A stretch of DNA of 49,967 bases. It comes from Thiocystis violacea (GTDB taxonomy: Bacteria; Pseudomonadota; Gammaproteobacteria; Chromatiales; Chromatiaceae). The notes below the pieces were generated by a model, which saw only the letters and a list, made by a program, of their open reading frames with translations, had not been told where the DNA came from and made no database searches. Shown one piece after another: positions 45,882-49,967 of the stretch (position 1 is the first letter of the stretch; each line of letters opens with the position of its first letter). The position numbers and the translations under genes are program-made. Where the stretch lies: the NCBI RefSeq assembly GCF_016583575.1, contig NZ_NRRG01000038.1:1-49967 (forward strand). Direction: 5' to 3'.

Positions 45882-47000
45882 ATGCCTTTACCTGATACCA
45901 GCGTTAAGTATTTCAGTAGCGACATGCCGGGCGCGCCCGTGCTCTCCGGCACGGCCGGAGCCCTGATCGCGGTGCTCGATGCCTGCCTAGTCAATGGGTT
46001 TGGATCGGTCACGGTCGATAGCCTCTCGGTGGAGGACGGCATCGCGACCGCGATCGTCAGCGCCGGGCACGGGCTGGCGATGGTCGGTAATACCGGGCCT
46101 GTGATCCTGGTCGAGGGGGCGACTCCGGCGTGGTTGAATGGCGAGTGGCGGGTGGCCTCGGTCGGCAGTGCGACGACGCTCACATTCGCGGTAGAGGGGG
46201 TCGCCGACGGGGCGGCGAGCGGAGCGATTACGGTCAGGCGGGCGCCGGCGGGTTGGGCGAAACCGTTCAGCGGCACGAATAAGGCTGTCTATGCCCGCAC
46301 GGAACCAGATACGACAGCGATGGTGTTGCGCGTGGATGATACACCCGCGCAATACCCGACGCTGATCATGTATGAGTCGATGACGGACGTGGATACAGGG
46401 GCCGGGTCATCCACGCCGCAATACACGGTAAAATCGGCAGCAGCTAACACGACAGGGCGTCCCTGGCGCATTGTTGCCGACGGGTATGCGGTCTATTGGT
46501 TTATCAAATACGACGCCGGCACCTGGTACGGAAACGGACTGTTCGGGGATCCAATCAAAGCGAATTCGACAGACGCCTATTTTTGCATGCTGATCGCCTC
46601 TACGTCGGCCTCGGCAAATACAAGCGTTCTGCATAATTTTGGCTCTAGTAATGGCGGAGAGATTTGCCGCAGCCATACGCAAGTCGGAGGAGCCGTCCCC
46701 GCCGGTCATTACGCTTCGGCGCTGCAAACCACTCGTGTCGGATCAGGCGGGATGGGCAATTATCCGAACCCGGTCGATAACAACCTGCTCGCCAGCCCGA
46801 TCCTGGTGTTCGCTGGAGGGTATTATCGAGGGGTGCGACCGGGGATGTGTAGCCCACTGCACGATGGAAACCCGCCAGACGGCACGATTGTCGATAACGT
46901 GATTATCAACGCGGCACCGCGCACAGTGCTCGCGCAATATATGATAATCGCATCGAACAAATGCGTGGCCATAATGGACCTAACCGGTCCCTGGAGATAA
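45882..47000 (+). CDS. Tail protein, 372 aa
   Basis: MPLPDTSVKYFSSDMPGAPV, then SGTAGALIAVLDACLVNGFG and VDSLSVEDGIATAIVSAGHG. The first third resembles an adaptor domain for a tail spike or fibre; the rest is Gly/Ser/Asn-rich beta (SSNGGEICRSHTQVGG). It is a likely receptor-facing protein distinct from the DGR target. Confidence 0.6.
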   Translation: MPLPDTSVKYFSSDMPGAPVLSGTAGALIAVLDACLVNGFGSVTVDSLSVEDGIATAIVSAGHGLAMVGNTGPVILVEGATPAWLNGEWRVASVGSATTLTFAVEGVADGAASGAITVRRAPAGWAKPFSGTNKAVYARTEPDTTAMVLRVDDTPAQYPTLIMYESMTDVDTGAGSSTPQYTVKSAAANTTGRPWRIVADGYAVYWFIKYDAGTWYGNGLFGDPIKANSTDAYFCMLIASTSASANTSVLHNFGSSNGGEICRSHTQVGGAVPAGHYASALQTTRVGSGGMGNYPNPVDNNLLASPILVFAGGYYRGVRPGMCSPLHDGNPPDGTIVDNVIINAAPRTVLAQYMIIASNKCVAIMDLTGPWR

Positions 47001-47002
47001 TC

Positions 47003-47299
47003 ATGGGAGGGATTGTCTATCCGCTCGTGATCGCCGCGCGAGACGTCTACGACGGGGGCCATTATCGAATCATCGGCGCCGTCGACGAACTCGGCGCCGT
47101 CGGCCCCTACCGCGTGCGCCTATTCGACCGCCAATCCGCCCGCTGCATCCGCGAGACCTGGAGCGACGAGGCCGGGAATTACAGGTTTGACTGGATCGCG
47201 TATCGCGAGCAAGGCTATTTCGCCATCGCCTACGACCACGGCGACAATCCCCTGAACGCCGCGATCGCCGATCTCATCACCCCGGAGCCCATGCCATGA
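47003..47299 (+). CDS. Transthyretin-like beta domain tail protein, 98 aa
   Basis: MGGIVYPLVIAARDVYDGGH, then YRVRLFDRQSARCIRETWSD and EAGNYRFDWIAYREQGYFAI. The GNYxFxxIAYxEQGYFAI order of strands resembles a carboxypeptidase-regulatory (Ig-like) domain. Four-nt overlap with the next gene. Probably a tail-tip accessory. Confidence 0.55.
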   Translation: MGGIVYPLVIAARDVYDGGHYRIIGAVDELGAVGPYRVRLFDRQSARCIRETWSDEAGNYRFDWIAYREQGYFAIAYDHGDNPLNAAIADLITPEPMP

Positions 47300-47694
47300 C
47301 CGACGAGGTCGGCTATCCCGTCGAGATCCAGAATGCCCGCGCCGCCGTGACCTGGCCGCGCCTGGCCGGCGGTCGGCTCCAGGTCTATAGCTACCCGCGC
47401 CCGGAAACCAACGGCGGAGCCATCACCACCCAAGTCCTCCTGGCCGAGTTCGCGCTACCCGACCCCATCGGTGAGATCGAAAACGGCGTGTTCACCGCCG
47501 ATCCGGTCCCGTCCGCGCTGATCCTGGCCGATGACAACGCCGCCTGGGCGCGCGGGATCGGCAACCTCGGGGAAACGGTCTGCGATTTCGACGCCGGGCT
47601 GTTCGGCTCCGGCGCCGCGGTCCAGTTCGATTCGCTCGCCCTAGTCGCCGGCGGCTATCTCAACCTGCTATCGTTCGTCGTCGCCGAGGGCTGA
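47296..47694 (+). CDS. Hypothetical tail protein, 132 aa
   Basis: MTDEVGYPVEIQNARAAVTW, then PRLAGGRLQVYSYPRPETNG and PDPIGEIENGVFTADPVPSA. Small, beta-rich and neutral. It belongs to the tail-tip gene block by overlap with both neighbours. No family known. Confidence 0.5.
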   Translation: MTDEVGYPVEIQNARAAVTWPRLAGGRLQVYSYPRPETNGGAITTQVLLAEFALPDPIGEIENGVFTADPVPSALILADDNAAWARGIGNLGETVCDFDAGLFGSGAAVQFDSLALVAGGYLNLLSFVVAEG

Positions 47695-47697
47695 TTC

Positions 47698-49584
47698 GTG
47701 CCCTATGTGCCGCCCGTCGGTCACGCGGCGCTGTCGATCGGGGCCGATGGCCCCTACACGCCGCCCGTCGGGCGGGTGGATCTCTCGCTCGGGTTCGATC
47801 CCGCGCTTAACCGCTCGGCGACCATTGCCGCGCGCTCCGCCCCATCGCGCGCCAGTCTGCGCGCGGGCGTGGTCCGGATCGCCGTCATCGCCGCGCGCTC
47901 GCGCCCGAGCCGGGCCATCGCCGCGACCGCCTGGGATCCGAATCTGCTCTCCGATGTGATCTCGGCGCGCGATTCCGAGTGGAGCCCTGGCGTCCTCGCC
48001 GGCGTCGCCTGCCGCGCCCGTTCGCGCGACGCGCCCCAGGCCGCCGCGCTCGCCCGTCCGCGCTGGGCTCCAGCCGATCCCGCCCGTGAAGGCCCCGCGC
48101 TCGCGTGGCGCGACGCTTTGGCCATGGCCTGGTCCGTCCGCACCGACTGGCGAGCCGCCGAGCTCCGCGCCGAGCCGGTCGTCACTGGATGGGATCAGGC
48201 CCCCTCGCTCAACGCCCCCGGCGCTGATCAATGGGGAGAGGCCCGGCGCGCCTCGGCGTCGACGGAGACGCTGTGGATCGGGTTGCCGCTGGCCACCGGC
48301 GCCCTCAGCGACCAATGGCGCGACGGAGATCTCGAAACCCGGGATCTCGCCATCCGCTGGGTCGACGGCCAGCCGATCCGCGAGGGCCATGTCACCCGTT
48401 GGCGCGACGCCGGTTATCCCGGCCACTGGCTGCGGATCCGTCCGCCCCGTCCGCCGAGTCCCGGTCCCGGCTCCGGCCCCGTGCGGCTCTGTATCGGCTG
48501 GCCGCTCCCAGGGACCGCCCTGCACATCGGCCGACGCTGCCGAATCGCCCCTACCAAACGGTGGTACTACGTGTTCAATAGCGCCTCACTCGTCCGCCTG
48601 CCAGACCGCACGCCGCTCCCCTGCACCGCGCTGACCATCCGCGCGGATGTCGATTCCTGGGCCTGGTCGCTCTCGGCGACCCTGGTTGGGCGCGACGCCT
48701 ACGCCCTGGTGGCCCCGCTCGCCCCCGCCTATCTGCCGATCGAGGTCGAGGCCACGGTCAACGGCTACGTCTGGCAATTCCTGCTCGACTCGCCCACGCA
48801 TCAGCGCCAGTTCGCCCGCGACAGTGTCAGTCTGTCCGGGCGCTCGCGCTCCGCCTGGCTTGCCGCGCCCTACACCCCCGCGACCGCCGGCGCCAACGCC
48901 ATCCCCACCAGCGCTGCGCAAGCCGCCGGGCAGGCCCTGGAGAACAGCGGCTGGACCGTCGACTGGTCCGCTCTGCCCGACTGGCTGATCCCGGCCGATG
49001 TGCTGCGGTGGAGCGGAACCCCGATCGACCGCTTGACCCAACTCGCCCGCCCGGTCGACGGCTGCCTGCTCAGCGATCCGGCCGACGACATCCTCCGCGC
49101 CTATCCGCGCTACCCAGCGCCGCCCTGGCAATGGTCAGAGACGCCGCCCGATCACCTGATCCCAGAATCCGTCCCGCGCTCACTCGAACGCGCCGACGAC
49201 CGCCGCCCACTCGTCAACGGCGTCTGGATCGGCGGCACCACCGAGGGCCTGCTGACCTTCGCCAAGATCGCCGGCACCGACGGCGCCCAGCTCGCCGAGC
49301 TGGTGCTTGACCCGCTGATCTGCGACACCGAGGGCCTCGCCGCCCGCGCCCGCGCGATTGCCGTCCTCAGCGCCTCCGGGCCAGGCTCCATCCTCACCCT
49401 GGAAACCCTGCTGATGCCCTCCGACAGTACCGACCCGCCGCGCCTCATCCAGCCCGGAGAACTGGTCTCGATCAGCGGCGAGATGACCCTCTCGCGGAGC
49501 CTGTCCGTCACCGCTAGTTGGAGCGCCAAGGGCCTGGAAATCTGGCAAACGATCGAAGCGGAAAGCCGGGAGGTGGAGGGGTGA
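47698..49584 (+). CDS. Baseplate hub-like tail protein
   Basis: A protein of 628 residues starting at GTG 47698. The second half, WYYVFNSASLVRLPDRTPLP, then RADVDSWAWSLSATLVGRDA, AYLPIEVEATVNGYVWQFLL and DSVSLSGRSRSAWLAAPYTP, matches the hub/Tal-type baseplate proteins of Mu-like and related siphoviruses (gp27/gp44 domain style). The first 250 residues are repetitive (AARSAPSRASLRAGVVRIAV, SRPSRAIAATAWDPN) and rich in Ala and Arg. The stop overlaps the following GTG (GTGA). Confidence 0.7.
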   Translation: MPYVPPVGHAALSIGADGPYTPPVGRVDLSLGFDPALNRSATIAARSAPSRASLRAGVVRIAVIAARSRPSRAIAATAWDPNLLSDVISARDSEWSPGVLAGVACRARSRDAPQAAALARPRWAPADPAREGPALAWRDALAMAWSVRTDWRAAELRAEPVVTGWDQAPSLNAPGADQWGEARRASASTETLWIGLPLATGALSDQWRDGDLETRDLAIRWVDGQPIREGHVTRWRDAGYPGHWLRIRPPRPPSPGPGSGPVRLCIGWPLPGTALHIGRRCRIAPTKRWYYVFNSASLVRLPDRTPLPCTALTIRADVDSWAWSLSATLVGRDAYALVAPLAPAYLPIEVEATVNGYVWQFLLDSPTHQRQFARDSVSLSGRSRSAWLAAPYTPATAGANAIPTSAAQAAGQALENSGWTVDWSALPDWLIPADVLRWSGTPIDRLTQLARPVDGCLLSDPADDILRAYPRYPAPPWQWSETPPDHLIPESVPRSLERADDRRPLVNGVWIGGTTEGLLTFAKIAGTDGAQLAELVLDPLICDTEGLAARARAIAVLSASGPGSILTLETLLMPSDSTDPPRLIQPGELVSISGEMTLSRSLSVTASWSAKGLEIWQTIEAESREVEG

Positions 49585-49802
49585 ACGTCTGGTCCAGATT
49601 CAAGTCCCTGACCCCAGCCGCTCCGCTCCTCGTCGGCACCGTCGAGGCGGTCCTGTCCGACGGCGCTCGGCGCGTGATTTTGCCGGGTGGTGGGGTGGTC
49701 ATCGCCAGCGGCGAGGCGCTGGCCGGCGCGAGGGTGTTCGTGCGCGTGGGCGTGATTGAGGGAGAGGCGCCGGTGTTGGCGACGGTGGAGATTGAGGTTT
49801 AA
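49581..49802 (+). CDS. Small tail-end protein, 73 aa
   Basis: GTG start at 49581 overlapping the previous stop (GTGA). MNVWSRFKSLTPAAPLLVGT, then VEAVLSDGARRVILPGGGVV and a strand-rich end (VGVIEGEAPVLATVEIEV). A single small beta-barrel-like domain, of a type that often ends a tail-tip operon. Last gene before attP. Confidence 0.6.
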   Translation: MNVWSRFKSLTPAAPLLVGTVEAVLSDGARRVILPGGGVVIASGEALAGARVFVRVGVIEGEAPVLATVEIEV

Positions 49803-49815
49803 GTGGCCGAAAAGC

Positions 49816-49825
49816 CTCCTTAAAA
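49816..49825. promoter_or_regulatory. Candidate integrase arm-type site (P arm)
   Basis: CTCCTTAAAA, the same decamer found at 161-170 and 182-191. It lies on the opposite side of the attP core, 15 bases before the terminal repeat begins. Confidence 0.45.
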
Positions 49826-49840
49826 CGCTCTGTAAGATGT

Positions 49841-49967
49841 TGATTCGCTTAGGTGCGGTTTGCTTGTTTACTTAGAATGATTTTGGCTATACCGTTGATT
49901 TATAACGGTTGCGCTGTTGACTGAAAATCCGCGTGTCGGTGGTTCGATTCCGCCCCTGGGCACCAAA
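49841..49967. repeat. Terminal direct repeat, right copy
   Basis: Identical to bases 1-127, including the tRNA-Phe 3' half (49919-49965). It represents the same physical DNA as the left copy if the molecule is circular. Confidence 0.85.

Overview
This window is best read as one complete circular temperate phage genome of about 49.84 kb. The first 127 bases are repeated exactly as the last 127 bases, which is what an assembler leaves at the ends of a circular contig. The repeat contains the 3' half of a tRNA-Phe (GAA anticodon loop through CCA). A tyrosine recombinase gene lies next to it, so this is the attP site of an element that integrates into tRNA-Phe. The tRNA sequence, high GC content and protein types suggest a gammaproteobacterial host, possibly a purple sulfur bacterium; that assignment is inference.

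Left arm (201-6454, minus strand): a tightly packed leftward early operon runs from a promoter at about 6426-6454 down to the integrase. It carries small hypothetical proteins, DUF2303/YfdQ and its partner, two very small genes, a winged-helix protein, a zinc-ribbon protein, a DUF4224 protein and the integrase. Most junctions are 1-4 nt start/stop overlaps. Immunity region (6401-8246): a short HTH repressor (minus) and a YdaS/Cro-like protein (plus) are divergent. Five CAAG-N4-CTTG operator-like sites sit on the leftward and rightward promoters, and a strong terminator at 8214-8246 closes the rightward leader operon.

Replication and packaging (8258-17053): an RHH protein, an unknown minus-strand gene, an out-of-place minor-tail-like protein, a TOPRIM primase-helicase, a dense array of direct and inverted TGGAACGC repeats (candidate origin), small terminase, a DUF1599-like protein, an array of three 105-bp structured repeats, a RAMP-like protein with a partner, and a lambda gpA-type large terminase.

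Cargo block (17046-26453): about 9.4 kb inserted between large terminase and head genes. It holds a Mor-type activator, two near-identical promoters with perfect palindromes between -35 and -10, a zinc-ribbon protein paired with an SNF2 helicase, a GNAT protein, IbrA/IbrB (PAPS-reductase-like and ParB-like), exported proteins, and a BRO-N antirepressor preceded by a C4-like antisense RNA and an Ash/Icd-like leader frame.

Head and tail (26579-49802): gpW, portal, a Rha-type moron, gpC-type protease with nested scaffold, gpD, gpE, head-tail joining and tail tube genes in lambda-like order. These are followed by a diversity-generating-retroelement target protein with an Avd gene but no reverse transcriptase, a lysis module (PG-binding/membrane protein, nested Rz1-like lipoprotein, coiled-coil membrane protein, GH19 endolysin), the tape measure and a tail-tip module. 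The virion is therefore predicted to be a siphovirus. The orphan DGR target, the 105-bp repeat array beside a RAMP-like gene, the twin palindromic promoters and the C4-like RNA are the most unusual parts.
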